Below, in pieces: positions 36,032-44,857 of a stretch of DNA of 64,000 nt. The first letter of the stretch is position 1; each line of letters starts with the position of its first letter. The notes beneath the pieces are model-generated. The model had not been told where the DNA came from. It did not search any database and saw nothing but the letters and a program-made list of their open reading frames with translations. Origin of the DNA: Fredericiella sp963839515 (GTDB lineage Bacteria > Chloroflexota > Anaerolineae > Caldilineales > Caldilineaceae); NCBI GenBank assembly GCA_963839515.1, contig CAWIVN010000018.1:310001-374000 (forward strand), given 5' to 3'. The translations under genes were made by a program, and so were the position numbers.

Positions 36032-36068
36032 GAGTTAACGTACACGTTGCGCGGGAGTTGGCGTGCGG

Positions 36069-36911
36069 CTACACAGACTTCTCCAGTTGCCGGCGCAGGT
36101 CGGCGAGTTGGGCTTCAAGGGCGGCACGATCGGCGACAGCGAGTTGGCGCTGTTCCTCGAAGAGGGTCTCCATACGCTGGCGCAGCAGATCGACTTCGGT
36201 GGGACCGTCCTGCTTGCGCCGGGCTAGAAACTGCGTGGAGAGGTAGCCGGTGAGCACAGAGAAGATACCGACGCCGACCAGAATCATGACCCCGCCGATA
36301 ATCCGTCCTTGCTGGGTGATGGGGAAGCGATCGCCATAACCGACGGTGGAGATAGTCACGAGCGCGTACCAGATGGCATCGCCGCCGGTCTTGATGTTGG
36401 AACCCTCGACAGGGGACTCGACCAGCACGATCAGGATGCCGCCGACGGCGGCCACCAACAAGACCAGGAAGATGCCGGAAAGGAGGGTGCTTTCGGCTAA
36501 CTTCTGGCGGGCGATGTTGCGCACCTCTGCCGGCGTGGATGTACGCAGCTCGCGCACACCGATGATGAAAGAAGGGATGCGCAGCAGGCGCAGGTAGGGC
36601 ACGCCCGGCACGCTGCCGGCCAGGTCTAGCAAGCCCAATGGGAACAGGTAGCGCAGCTTGTGTGGGGCACGCACCAGGTGCAGGCCGAAATCGAAGAGAA
36701 AGATGAGTGCGACGACAAAGTCAAGGAAGTACAGTACTTCGCGCACCGTTTCCGGGAGCTGCACCAAGTAGTACAAAGCCACGATGACGAGCGAGAGAAG
36801 TGTGACTAAAAGAATAAAGATGCGATAGGTAACGCGGGTAACGGCTTGCGGATCGTCATTGGGTATGGCCATCGCGGCGTCTGCGGGCGGTTGTGATAGT
36901 GAATTTGACAT
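36069..36911 (-). CDS. Voltage-gated-type potassium channel
   Basis: 280 residues with the six-helix architecture of bacterial Kv-like channels. S1 starts near ILLVTLLSLVIVALYYLV, S2-S3 follow (VVALIFLFDFGLHL, LFPLGLLDLAG), and a short S4 has spaced arginines (YLRLLRIPSFIIGVREL). The pore carries the selectivity filter TISTVGYGDRFP. A C-terminal coiled coil (RQRMETLFEEQRQLAVADRA to QLADLRRQLEKSV) should help tetramer assembly in place of an RCK domain. Start choice is uncertain (36911 or an internal ATG at 36872), as neither has an obvious ribosome site. Confidence 0.92.
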   Translation of the reverse strand: MSNSLSQPPADAAMAIPNDDPQAVTRVTYRIFILLVTLLSLVIVALYYLVQLPETVREVLYFLDFVVALIFLFDFGLHLVRAPHKLRYLFPLGLLDLAGSVPGVPYLRLLRIPSFIIGVRELRTSTPAEVRNIARQKLAESTLLSGIFLVLLVAAVGGILIVLVESPVEGSNIKTGGDAIWYALVTISTVGYGDRFPITQQGRIIGGVMILVGVGIFSVLTGYLSTQFLARRKQDGPTEVDLLRQRMETLFEEQRQLAVADRAALEAQLADLRRQLEKSV

Positions 36912-36980
36912 GAATGTATACGAAGTAAATGGATGGATCGTGTTGCTTTCTGTGGTCGCTTTGGCTGATCATGATGGGCG

Positions 36981-37886
36981 TTATTCTGCTCGTGCGGCGT
37001 GAAGTGCCTGCGGCAACGCGCTAGCCGATTGGTTCACCACTACCTCGGTCCCCATGGGGGCCCATTCGAAGAGGGCCTTGGCCTCGGGCACGCGCAGGTT
37101 GACGCAACCGTGGCTGACGGGTGTGCCGAAGTTGTTGTGCCAGTAGGCGCCATGAATGGCAAAGCCGCCAGAGTAGTACATGGTCCAGGGGACGTCGGGC
37201 GTATCGTAGTCGGGTCCCGTCATGCGCGTCTGTTCGTACTTGCGATAGACGTGGAAGGTGCCGGGCAGTGTGCGCCAGCCGGGCTTGCCGGTGGAAACGG
37301 TAGTCTCGAAGACGGGCACATCTCCCTGCCAGGCGACGAGGCGCTGGTCGGAGATGTCGATCTCAATCCGCTTCTCGCCGTCGGGCGGGACGTCGGTGCG
37401 AAAGACGACAGGCGCCGGTTCGACAGGCTTGGCAGCCTCGTCCTTGGCCAGGCCGGCGGCAGCTTCATCTGTGGCAACAGCATCGCCGGTGGCAGGGGTC
37501 ATGCCGCTGTTTTGGATGTGAATAGGCGTCAGGTATTCGTCGTAGTTGAGGCCCAGGTAGACGACACGCAGGCGCAGGGTGTGGCTGCCGTTGTGATAGA
37601 TGGTGCTGTCAAACTTAGCCAACTCGGCGGCGGGGAAAATGGGTTTTTCGCCTAGAGCCAGAAAATGTGCCTGCTGCTCGTCGCCATTAATAAGCAGGTC
37701 GAGCTGCCACTTGCGGAACGTGGGGTGGACGGCCACACCTTGTACGCTCACGGTTCCGGATACTTCGGCGCCGGCAGCCGGGGAGGTGATGCCGTTGCCA
37801 TCTTGTGCCTGCACCCCCTGGACGAAGAGGAACGTCCACGCCAGGAATAGGGCCATAGCGGCCATCAATACACGCATCGATCGCAC
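36981..37886 (-). CDS. L,D-transpeptidase (YkuD) with N-terminal Ig-like domain
   Basis: 301 residues from a GTG at 37886, chosen because GGAAGGA lies 8 nt upstream; the ATG at 37946 has no such site. The signal peptide is VLMAAMALFLAWTFLFVQG, cut near VQAQ. Residues about 30-125 form a beta domain (SPAAGAEVSGTVSVQGVAV, HTLRLRVVYLGLNYDEY). The YkuD catalytic region is IHGAYWHNNFG and PVSHGCVNLR, with nucleophile C261. The enzyme forms 3-3 peptidoglycan cross-links or anchors proteins outside the membrane. It implies a peptidoglycan-containing envelope. It follows the channel gene in orientation but is probably separately transcribed. Confidence 0.9.
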   Translation of the reverse strand: MRSMRVLMAAMALFLAWTFLFVQGVQAQDGNGITSPAAGAEVSGTVSVQGVAVHPTFRKWQLDLLINGDEQQAHFLALGEKPIFPAAELAKFDSTIYHNGSHTLRLRVVYLGLNYDEYLTPIHIQNSGMTPATGDAVATDEAAAGLAKDEAAKPVEPAPVVFRTDVPPDGEKRIEIDISDQRLVAWQGDVPVFETTVSTGKPGWRTLPGTFHVYRKYEQTRMTGPDYDTPDVPWTMYYSGGFAIHGAYWHNNFGTPVSHGCVNLRVPEAKALFEWAPMGTEVVVNQSASALPQALHAARAE

Positions 37887-38042
37887 GGTTGCAGTCCTTC
37901 CTACTTTTTGATTTCTCAATGTGTAACACGCTGTCCGCATGCTCATGCAAATGAGGTGCGATTCGTGGGAGTACCTTACCAGTTTTGAAGGTATGAGTCA
38001 ATCTACCGCGGTATAAGGAAAGGAAGGGTGGAGTGGCCGGAA

Positions 38043-38101
38043 CGTGTCTCGCTCGCCCTGCCAGTATGAGGGTGGCAAGATTGTCAGGACGAGCGAGACA
38101 C
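38043..38101. terminator. Hairpin related to repeat family B
   Basis: GTGTCTCGCTCGCCCTG (38044-38060) pairs with CAGGACGAGCGAGACAC (38085-38101) with one mismatch. It lies just beyond the stop of the GNAT-Dabb gene. The CTCGCTCG/CGAGCGAG core recalls the hairpins at 47145-47204 and 51303-51361. Confidence 0.5.
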
Positions 38102-38112
38102 GAGAGATCCAG

Positions 38113-38903
38113 TTATTCGCGCTCGAAATCCACCGAAACAGAGCCGTTGACGAGCGGGCGCAGGTAATCGAGGACCTGCTTGTGCTCGGGATGCTCCTGG
38201 TAGGCAGCCAGGTCGGCCTGGCTGGCGAAACGATCGATGATGACCAGGTCGTAGGAGCGGCCCTCGTGCCGACGTCGAGACCCACTTCCATGTTGATCAA
38301 GGTGGGGACGACACCATGCAGGGCACGTAGCTTGGCGGCGGCTTCTTCGAGTACGGCGGGCGTGGGCTTCTTGAATTTGAACATGACGACGTGGGTAAGT
38401 GGGCGCTCCGAGGGCGGGGTAATGGCGGCGCGCTCGCTGATATCCAAGCGCATGACCTTCTCCTCGTCGACGACTTCGCCGGTTTCGACGAAACCTAGGG
38501 CCGCATAGAATGGCTGCGGGCTGCCTTCGCCAGGCACGTAGCTGACGCCGAGGCTGGTGGCATTGGGGCGGCCGGCAACATAGTCGATCACCTCTTCCAT
38601 CGCGCGGCGGGCAATCCCCATACGCTGGTAGCGGTGGTCTACCATCAGGCGCCATAGAAAGTACTCGGGCGTGTTCGGATCGTCATAAAGCAGGACAAAG
38701 CCGACGGGCGTCTCGCCGGCATAGATGGTACGCGGCCAGGCATACTGGTTGTAGGTGGCTTCGGCGAGTGAGCGGGCATTATCGGCCACGAATTGCTCCT
38801 GCTCCTTGGTCACCCGCAGGCGCATGACATCATAGACATTTTCGGCCGTGACGGGGCGCAGGGATACGGTGGATTCGGGTGTGACTTCGATTTCGTCGCT
38901 CAT
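38113..38903 (-). CDS. GNAT acetyltransferase fused to a Dabb stress-response barrel (one frameshift)
   Basis: The first about 155 residues are a GNAT domain: SLRPVTAENVYDVMRLRV, GFVLLYDDPNTPEYFLWRLM, and the acetyl-CoA loop DHRYQRMGIARRAMEEV. A dimeric alpha/beta-barrel (Dabb) follows: LTHVVMFKFKKPTPAVLEEA, LINMEVGLDVG, then in another frame GRSYDLVIIDRFASQADLAA and HPEHKQVLDYLRPLVNGSV, ending at the stop at 38113. The break near 38258-38275 is one base. Without correction the frame would run to 37998 with low-complexity Ser/Arg sequence. About 260 residues in all. The acyl acceptor is unknown. Confidence 0.78.
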
Positions 38904-38936
38904 GGTTCGCCTCGTTTTTGACTGTTTTTTCCTATT

Positions 38937-39575
38937 CTACCCGATCAGGTCCATGCGGTAGAGATTTGGGATCTGCTCGGGGTGCTCGACAGTGAAGTGG
39001 AGGTCCTTGAGACGGCCGTCCTGGAGGCCATAGATCCAGCCATGAACGGCAAGGGATTGGCCGCGCTGCCAGGCGCCCTGGGCGATGGTGGTGTAGCAAA
39101 CGTTGGCAACCTGGTGCAGGACGTTGAACTCGCACAGGCGGTCGCCGCGCACAGTTTCATCCTTGATGGCGTCGAGTTCGCCGGCATGGCGCGTGTAGAT
39201 ATCCTTGATGTTGCGCAGCCAGTTGTCGATGAGGCCATAGGACTGCTGGCGCATGGCAGCCAGCACGCCACCGCAGCCATAGTGGCCGCAGACGATGACA
39301 TGCTTGACCTTGAGCACTTCGACGGCATACTGCAGGACGGAAAGACAGTTCATGTCGGTATGCACCACAACGTTGGCGATGTTACGGTGCACGAAAACTT
39401 CGCCCGGGTCGAGGCCGATGATCTCGTTGGCCGGCACCCGGCTGTCGGCGCAACCAATCCACAGGTATTCGGGAGTCTGCTGGCGGGCAAGCCGGGCAAA
39501 AAACTCAGGGTCTTGCGCTGTTCGGGCAGCGACCCAACGAGCATTGTTTTCGAACAACTGCGGCAGAATACGCAT
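38937..39575 (-). CDS. Beta-class carbonic anhydrase
   Basis: 212 residues from the ATG at 39575 (AAAGGAGC 6 nt upstream). The zinc ligands and dyad are complete: C42-D44-R46 in WIGCADSR, and H98 and C101 in CGHYGCGG. The rest is typical (EVFVHRNIANVV, HGWIYGLQDGRLKDL). It interconverts CO2 and bicarbonate in the cytoplasm. Nearby on the same strand are a SulP transporter and a CBS protein. SulP proteins of the BicA type carry bicarbonate, so a joint inorganic-carbon role is plausible but not shown. Confidence 0.95.
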   Translation of the reverse strand: MRILPQLFENNARWVAARTAQDPEFFARLARQQTPEYLWIGCADSRVPANEIIGLDPGEVFVHRNIANVVVHTDMNCLSVLQYAVEVLKVKHVIVCGHYGCGGVLAAMRQQSYGLIDNWLRNIKDIYTRHAGELDAIKDETVRGDRLCEFNVLHQVANVCYTTIAQGAWQRGQSLAVHGWIYGLQDGRLKDLHFTVEHPEQIPNLYRMDLIG

Positions 39576-39670
39576 GCACTGCTCCTTTTGGACGGCGGAT
39601 GGATGGCGTTGCAGCATGCATGTTACTCGACCGCGGCCCAGTGTCAGTAAGCTTTTTACCTTCGCGAATA

Positions 39671-39790
39671 TCAAACCCGCGCGGGCAGCGAAGCCACGAA
39701 GGCTAGCAAGAGGCGGTCGAATTGCTCCGGCTGCTGGATATAGGGCAGTTGGCCGGCTCCCGGCAATAGCGACCGGTCATGTCGGAGACT
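39671..39790 (-). pseudogene. C-terminal remnant of an alpha/beta hydrolase
   Basis: The minus strand reads LLPGAGQLPYIQQPEQFDRL followed by LLAFVASLPARV and a stop, which matches the C-terminal catalytic-His region of alpha/beta hydrolases (PGxGHxxxxExPExFxxxL). The histidine position is Gln here, and no upstream part of the gene is present. A small decayed fragment between the carbonic anhydrase and SulP genes. Confidence 0.5.
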
Positions 39791-39830
39791 TGCAGCCAAC
39801 GGTCTCGGAGGTTGGCAATGGCATACATCG

Positions 39831-41546
39831 CTAAAGCGGCATCGCCATCATAGCCGGCTCGCCGGACACCTCAATCTCAGATTCGGTTTCCACATGTGTC
39901 AGGTGCAGGTGGCGCTGCTCGGCCACCAGGATAGCGCGGTCGGCGCTCCAGAAGAAGTTGTCTTTGCCGACGAGCAAATCGGCTCCGGCACGCTGGAGCA
40001 TGTACATTACCTTGGGATTGACACCCGCCAACATAAGCGTTTTGCCCTGGGCATGCAAGGTCTCGGCCAAGCCGGTCAGGGCTTCGATGCCCGAGAGGTC
40101 GATGAGCGGGACCGCGCGCATGGAGAGAATCAAGAAGTCCACGTCTTCTTCGTGGGCGAAGGCCTCGTTAAAGGTGTTGGTGGCGGCAAAGAAGAGCGGG
40201 CCGGTTAGATAGGCGACGCGGATATTCCTGGCTTCCGTCTTGATGTCGATGCCGCGCAGACGCATGCGCTCGACGTCGACCGTGCGCAGCTCGACCTCCA
40301 TATTGGCGACCTGGTTGATAAAGACGCCGGCCGACAGGATACCGCCGATAATGATGGCCTGGGTCAGATCGAGCGTGATGGTGGCGATAAAGGTGACCAG
40401 GAACGTGACGATGCCGGTCTTGAAGCGCTTGGCGAACATGAAGTTGATGGCGTGCCATTCGTTCATGCGCACGGCCGTCACCATCAGCACGCCCGCCAGC
40501 GCACTCAGGGGGATTAGCGAGATGATCGGGGCGAGGAGAAGGGCGGAAGCCAGCAGTGCCAGCGAATGGATGATCGAGACCAGGCGCGTCTGGCCGCCCG
40601 ACTTGATGGCAACCGAGCTGCGGGCGATGGCAGCCGTGGCTGGGACGCCGCCAAAGAAGGGAATGATGATGTTGCCGATGCCCTGCGCCACCAACTCCTG
40701 GTTAGCCTGCAGACGGATACCGGTCATCTTCGAGCCGACGGCGCCGCATAACAGCGACTCGACCGCGCCGAGAGCGGCAATGGAGAGAGCAGGCACTACC
40801 AGGTCACCCATGTTGTTCCAAGGGATAGCGTCCCAGGTCAGGCGCTGGTCGAGCAGGATCGTGCGCGGGATCTCGCCGATGTTAGCCGCGGGCCAGCCGG
40901 TGACGACTGCGACCAGGGTAGCCAACACGATACCCACCAGCGAGCCAGGCACGTAGCGCGCCCAGACCTTGGGCCAGAAAACCATCACCAGGATCACCAG
41001 CAGGCCGATGGCCACAGTCGTCCACTGCGGCGACCAACCACCTTGGAAATAGCCGAGGAACTTGAGCGCCGAGGACTCGGCGCCCGTCGTCTGGATACCC
41101 AGCAGGTTATCGATCTGGCCGACAAAGATAATGAAAGCGATGCCCGAGGTGAAGCCTGTGATCACCGATGACGGAATAAAGGCGACAAAACGCCCCATAC
41201 GCAGCAGGCCGATGACCAGGATGATGATGCCTGCCAGCAAGCCGGTGACCCAGACGCCTTCCACGCCGAAACGCTGGGCGATGACGATGAGCACGGCGCT
41301 CATAGCCCCAGTGGGACCAGAAATCTGATAGGGAGCGCCGGAGAGCGCGCCGATGATGAAGCCGCTGAGAATTGCGGTGACAAGGCCGGCGGGGGCGCTG
41401 GCGCCGGAGGCCACACCAAAGGCCAGAGCGAGGGGCAGGGCCACGGCGGCAACTGTCAAGCCCGCCAGCAGGTCCTGGCGGAACTTGGCCGCCGAATAAT
41501 GGCTGAACTCGCGCCGCCAGAGCGCGAGCAGGGACATTCTCTGCAT
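39831..41546 (-). CDS. SulP-family anion transporter with STAS domain
   Basis: 571 residues. The membrane part has SulP signatures: QDLLAGLTVAAVALPLALAF, SGPTGAMSAVLIVI and the conserved QELVAQGIGNIIIPFFGGVP segment, with 12-14 predicted helices. The C-terminal STAS domain (about 440-545) includes VDFLILSMRAVPLIDLSGIE and KTLMLAGVNPKVMYMLQRAG. It transports sulfate, bicarbonate or related anions across the cytoplasmic membrane. The start is 2 bp after the stop of the CBS-domain gene, so they share a transcript; the CBS protein may regulate it. The neighbouring carbonic anhydrase favours bicarbonate. Confidence 0.93.
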   Translation of the reverse strand: MQRMSLLALWRREFSHYSAAKFRQDLLAGLTVAAVALPLALAFGVASGASAPAGLVTAILSGFIIGALSGAPYQISGPTGAMSAVLIVIAQRFGVEGVWVTGLLAGIIILVIGLLRMGRFVAFIPSSVITGFTSGIAFIIFVGQIDNLLGIQTTGAESSALKFLGYFQGGWSPQWTTVAIGLLVILVMVFWPKVWARYVPGSLVGIVLATLVAVVTGWPAANIGEIPRTILLDQRLTWDAIPWNNMGDLVVPALSIAALGAVESLLCGAVGSKMTGIRLQANQELVAQGIGNIIIPFFGGVPATAAIARSSVAIKSGGQTRLVSIIHSLALLASALLLAPIISLIPLSALAGVLMVTAVRMNEWHAINFMFAKRFKTGIVTFLVTFIATITLDLTQAIIIGGILSAGVFINQVANMEVELRTVDVERMRLRGIDIKTEARNIRVAYLTGPLFFAATNTFNEAFAHEEDVDFLILSMRAVPLIDLSGIEALTGLAETLHAQGKTLMLAGVNPKVMYMLQRAGADLLVGKDNFFWSADRAILVAEQRHLHLTHVETESEIEVSGEPAMMAMPL

Positions 41547-41548
41547 TG

Positions 41549-41962
41549 TTAGCCCGGCTGTCTTTCTTTCGCCATATGGTAGACAACGTCGGCCGCCGAG
41601 AGGACGGCGATGGGGCGCAGCTTGCCGTTTTCGGGTTCCACTGCGATCACACGATGGACGTGGTGTTCGATCAAAAGATCCATGACACGTTCGAATTTGT
41701 CTTCCAGGCGCACAGTGACCACGTTACGCACCATGTAGTCGTTAGCCGTCAGGTACATCCAGTCGCGGCGCTCGTGGGCGGCGCGCACCAGGTCGGTGCG
41801 CGTGATCAATCCTTCCAGATAGCCGTTTTCGTCCACAACTACCAGGCCGCTGATGTTGCGGTCGACCATTTCATCGGCTACAGCTTGTAGACTGGCGTCG
41901 CGGGCGATTGTCCACACGCCGAATCGTTTTGCCTGCATGACCGACAGCGTGCGCATCGGCAT
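41549..41962 (-). CDS. CBS-domain pair protein
   Basis: 137 residues from the ATG at 41962, preceded by GAGGAGG. It consists of one Bateman module: CBS1 (SVMQAKRFGVWTIARDASLQ to GLVVVDENGYLEGLITRTDL) and CBS2 (MVRNVVTVRLEDKFERVMDL to PIAVLSAADVVYHM). Such modules bind adenine nucleotides and switch partner proteins. The gene overlaps no neighbour but lies only 2 bp before SulP on the same strand, so it probably senses energy state for anion uptake. An upstream extension to 42091 lacks a ribosome site and is rejected. Confidence 0.88.
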   Translation of the reverse strand: MPMRTLSVMQAKRFGVWTIARDASLQAVADEMVDRNISGLVVVDENGYLEGLITRTDLVRAAHERRDWMYLTANDYMVRNVVTVRLEDKFERVMDLLIEHHVHRVIAVEPENGKLRPIAVLSAADVVYHMAKERQPG

Positions 41963-42056
41963 GAGCGTCCTCCTCAGATTTGTGAATTTTGGCACATCAT
42001 CAGGTGGCATTGTAACGCAAATGTAAGCAGCCGCACAATAGATTGAAGGATAGGAG

Positions 42057-42100
42057 TTGACAATAGAAGCCGGTAATGATATTTTAGTCATAACTAATTT
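42057..42100 (+). promoter_or_regulatory. Sigma-70-type promoter with overlapping palindrome before the metal ABC operon
   Basis: TTGACA (42057-42062), 17-bp spacer and TATTTT (42080-42085) form a consensus-like promoter. The palindrome TTAGT-cata-ACTAA (42084-42097) overlaps the -10 edge and would be a logical operator for a DtxR/MntR- or Zur-type repressor. The regulator is not in this window. Confidence 0.55.
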
Positions 42101-42143
42101 TTTGGCTGGTATTGAATAAACATTGTTTTACGAGGTGTATTGC

Positions 42144-43130
42144 ATGCGGAATGGATGGCGAAATCGATGGTGGCGGGGCGCAGTGGCGATGGCGCTGCTG
42201 GCGACCTTGAGCGTGGTCGTGACGGCGTGCGGCGGGGAAGCCGCAGCATCAGACATAGCTGGAAGTGGCAAGCTGCAAGTGGTGACGACGACAGGGCAGA
42301 TAGGTGACATGGCCCGCCACGTGGGCGGTGAGTTGGTCGAAGTCACGGCGCTGATGGGACCGGGCGTGGACCCGCATCTGTATGTGGCGAGCGAAGGGGA
42401 CGTGGATCGTCTGGTGCAGGCAGACGTGATCCTTTACAACGGTCTCTTCCTGGAAGCACAGATGGCGGACGTGCTGCGGCAGATCGGCGAGCGCAAGCCG
42501 GCGATTCCGGTAGCGGAGCGAATTGACCCCGGACAACTGCTGCCGTGGGCGAACTATACCGACGAGTTCGATCCGCACGTCTGGTTTGACGTCTCGCTGT
42601 GGATGAAGACGGTAGACGCGGTGCGCGACGCACTGGCGGAGGCAGATCCGGACAATGCCGCCACGTACCAGGCCAACGCCGAGGCGTACCTGGCGCATCT
42701 AGCGGAACTGGACGCTTACGTCAAGCAGCAAGCTGCCACGCTGCCGGCCGAAAAGCGAGTGTTGGTGACGGCGCATGATGCTTTCCATTACTTCGGGCGA
42801 GCATATGGCTTCGAGGTGCGCGGCCTGCAGGGCATCAGCACGGCCTCCGAAGCTGGCACAGCCGACGTACGCGAACTCGCCGATTTCATTGCAGAACGCA
42901 AAATTCCCGCCATTTTTATTGAGACTTCGGTGCCAGTGCGCAACGTCGAGGCGCTACAGGCGGCAGTGCGCGACCGCGGTGGCGAGGTGGTGATCGGCGG
43001 GCAGCTTTACTCGGACGCGCTAGGCAGCCCGGACAGCGACGCCGGCACTTATATCGGCATGGTGCGGCACAATATCGACACGATCGTTCAAGCGTTGCGT
43101 GGCGACGCCGTGGGAGGGGAGCAAGACTGA
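42144..43130 (+). CDS. Metal-binding lipoprotein of a Zn/Mn ABC importer (TroA/ZnuA type)
   Basis: 328 residues from the ATG at 42144 (GAGGTG 8 nt upstream). A lipoprotein signal ends VVVTAC with the lipidated C29. The metal ligands of cluster A-I proteins are visible: H78 (GVDPHLY), H145 (FDPHVWFD), H211 (VTAHDAFHYFG) and probably D291 (LYSDALG). Three histidines plus Asp is the TroA-type set; there is no His-rich loop. It captures Zn(II) or Mn(II) outside the membrane and hands it to the permeases encoded downstream. The stop overlaps the next start (TGATG). Confidence 0.93.
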   Translation: MRNGWRNRWWRGAVAMALLATLSVVVTACGGEAAASDIAGSGKLQVVTTTGQIGDMARHVGGELVEVTALMGPGVDPHLYVASEGDVDRLVQADVILYNGLFLEAQMADVLRQIGERKPAIPVAERIDPGQLLPWANYTDEFDPHVWFDVSLWMKTVDAVRDALAEADPDNAATYQANAEAYLAHLAELDAYVKQQAATLPAEKRVLVTAHDAFHYFGRAYGFEVRGLQGISTASEAGTADVRELADFIAERKIPAIFIETSVPVRNVEALQAAVRDRGGEVVIGGQLYSDALGSPDSDAGTYIGMVRHNIDTIVQALRGDAVGGEQD

Positions 43131-43927
43131 TGCGACCAGCAATTGAAGTAACCGACTTGACGGTGGCGTATCACGAGAAACCGGTGCTGTGGGACGTGGA
43201 TCTGGAGGTGCCGCATGGGGTGTTGATGGCAATCGTGGGGCCGAACGGGGCGGGCAAGACGACGCTGATGAAGGCAATCTTGGGCCTCGCCCCGGTGGCG
43301 GCCGGGCAGGTACAGATCGACGGCAAGTCCTATGGCGAGCAGCGGCGGCGCGTGGGGTATGTGCCGCAGCGCGGGAGCGTGGATTGGGACTTCCCTACCA
43401 GCGTGCTGGACGTGGTGATGATGGGCCGCTATGGCGCGCTGGGCTGGTTCAAGCGGCCGGGCAAGCGCGAGCGGGCGGCGGCATTAGTGGCGCTAGAGAA
43501 GGTGGGTATGGTCGACTTTGCGCAGCGGCAGATTTCGCAGCTTTCAGGCGGGCAGCAGCAGCGCGTTTTCCTGGCGCGGGCGCTGGTGCAGGACGCCGAC
43601 GTGTACTTTATGGACGAACCCTTCCAAGGCGTGGACGCCACCACCGAGCGGGCCATTGTCGGGCTGCTCAAGGAGCTGCGGGCTGCGGGCAAGACCGTGC
43701 TGGTGGTGCACCATGACCTGCAGACCGTGCCCGAGTACTTTGACTGGGTGACGCTACTCAACGTGCGGCGCATCGCCAGCGGCCCGGTAGCAGCGGTATT
43801 CACCGAGGAGAACCTGCGCCTTACCTATGGCGGGCGCATTGCGTTTGTCACGCGCAACACGGATGGCGAGTTGGTAAGCGGGCGGCAGATAACCGTGCAG
43901 GCAGGTGCAGCAGGTGCAGCTGATTAG
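43130..43927 (+). CDS. Metal ABC importer ATPase
   Basis: 265 residues. Walker A GPNGAGKTTLMK, signature LSGGQQQRVFLARAL, Walker B VYFMDEPFQGVD and the switch His in VVHHDLQ are all intact. It closely follows the ZnuC/MntB pattern (YVPQRGSVDWDFP). It overlaps the upstream lipoprotein gene by one base and is 18 bp before the first permease gene, so it is part of the same operon. It energises Zn/Mn uptake at the inner face of the membrane. Confidence 0.95.
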   Translation: MRPAIEVTDLTVAYHEKPVLWDVDLEVPHGVLMAIVGPNGAGKTTLMKAILGLAPVAAGQVQIDGKSYGEQRRRVGYVPQRGSVDWDFPTSVLDVVMMGRYGALGWFKRPGKRERAAALVALEKVGMVDFAQRQISQLSGGQQQRVFLARALVQDADVYFMDEPFQGVDATTERAIVGLLKELRAAGKTVLVVHHDLQTVPEYFDWVTLLNVRRIASGPVAAVFTEENLRLTYGGRIAFVTRNTDGELVSGRQITVQAGAAGAAD

Positions 43928-43945
43928 GAACCAAGGGGTGTAGCA

Positions 43946-44857
43946 ATGGACTTAGGTCAGATTTTACATGGGTTGCTATTTGACTACACGCTGCGCACGG
44001 TGGCGTTGGGGACGGCGGTGCTGGGGTTGGTGAGCGGTACGCTGGGGGCGTTTGCCTTTTTGCGGCGGCAGAGCTTGATCGGCGACGCCATTTCGCATGC
44101 AGCGCTGCCGGGGGTGGTGCTTGCCTTCATGTTGACGGGCGTCAAGGGGCCGGCAGTGTTGATGGCGGGGGCGGCGATCGCAGGCATCGCCGGGGTGCTG
44201 CTGGTGATCGCGGTAACGCGCAATACGCGCATCAAGCAGGATGCAGCGCTGGGCATCATTTTGTCGGTATTTTTTGGTTTTGGGCTGATGCTGTTGACCT
44301 TTTTGCAGCGCGACCCCAATGCCCGGCAGGCGGGGTTGAACCACTTCCTGTTCGGCCAGGCGGCGACGCTGCTGGCGGGCGACGTGCTGGTCATGGCGCT
44401 GTTTGGCGGTGCGGCGCTTGTGATTCTGATGCTCTTCTGGAAGGAGTTCAAGCTGCTGAGCTTTGACCGTGACTTTGGCGCCAGCCTGGGCTTTCCCATG
44501 CCGGCGCTGGAGGTCCTGATCACGCTGCTGCTGGTAGTGGCGATCGTGATTGGGCTGCAGGCCGTGGGCGTGGTATTGATGAGCGCCATGATCGTGGCCC
44601 CGGCGGCGGCGGCGCGGCAGTGGACTGACCGGCTGGGCCTGATGGTGGTGCTGTCAGGGCTGTTTGGGGCGGTCGCCGGGGTGACGGGGACAGCCATCAG
44701 CAGTTTGGCCAGCGGTCTATCCACAGGGCCAGTGATCGTACTGTGCATCAGCGCGATTGCCGCAGGTTCGCTGCTGTTTGGCAGCAGCCGGGGAATTGTA
44801 TGGGCCTGGGCGAGGCGATGGCGCAATCGCCAGGCGTTGGCAGAGGTGCGAATATGA
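43946..44857 (+). CDS. Metal ABC importer permease 1
   Basis: 303 residues, ABC-3 family (ZnuB/MntC-like), with about eight membrane helices. Conserved segments are LIGDAISHAALPGVVLAFML near the N-terminus, RIKQDAALGIILSVFFG, and VGVVLMSAMIVAPAAAARQW, where the cytoplasmic coupling helix lies. It is followed with a 4-bp ATGA overlap by a second permease of the same family, so the channel is probably a heterodimer. Confidence 0.94.
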   Translation: MDLGQILHGLLFDYTLRTVALGTAVLGLVSGTLGAFAFLRRQSLIGDAISHAALPGVVLAFMLTGVKGPAVLMAGAAIAGIAGVLLVIAVTRNTRIKQDAALGIILSVFFGFGLMLLTFLQRDPNARQAGLNHFLFGQAATLLAGDVLVMALFGGAALVILMLFWKEFKLLSFDRDFGASLGFPMPALEVLITLLLVVAIVIGLQAVGVVLMSAMIVAPAAAARQWTDRLGLMVVLSGLFGAVAGVTGTAISSLASGLSTGPVIVLCISAIAAGSLLFGSSRGIVWAWARRWRNRQALAEVRI

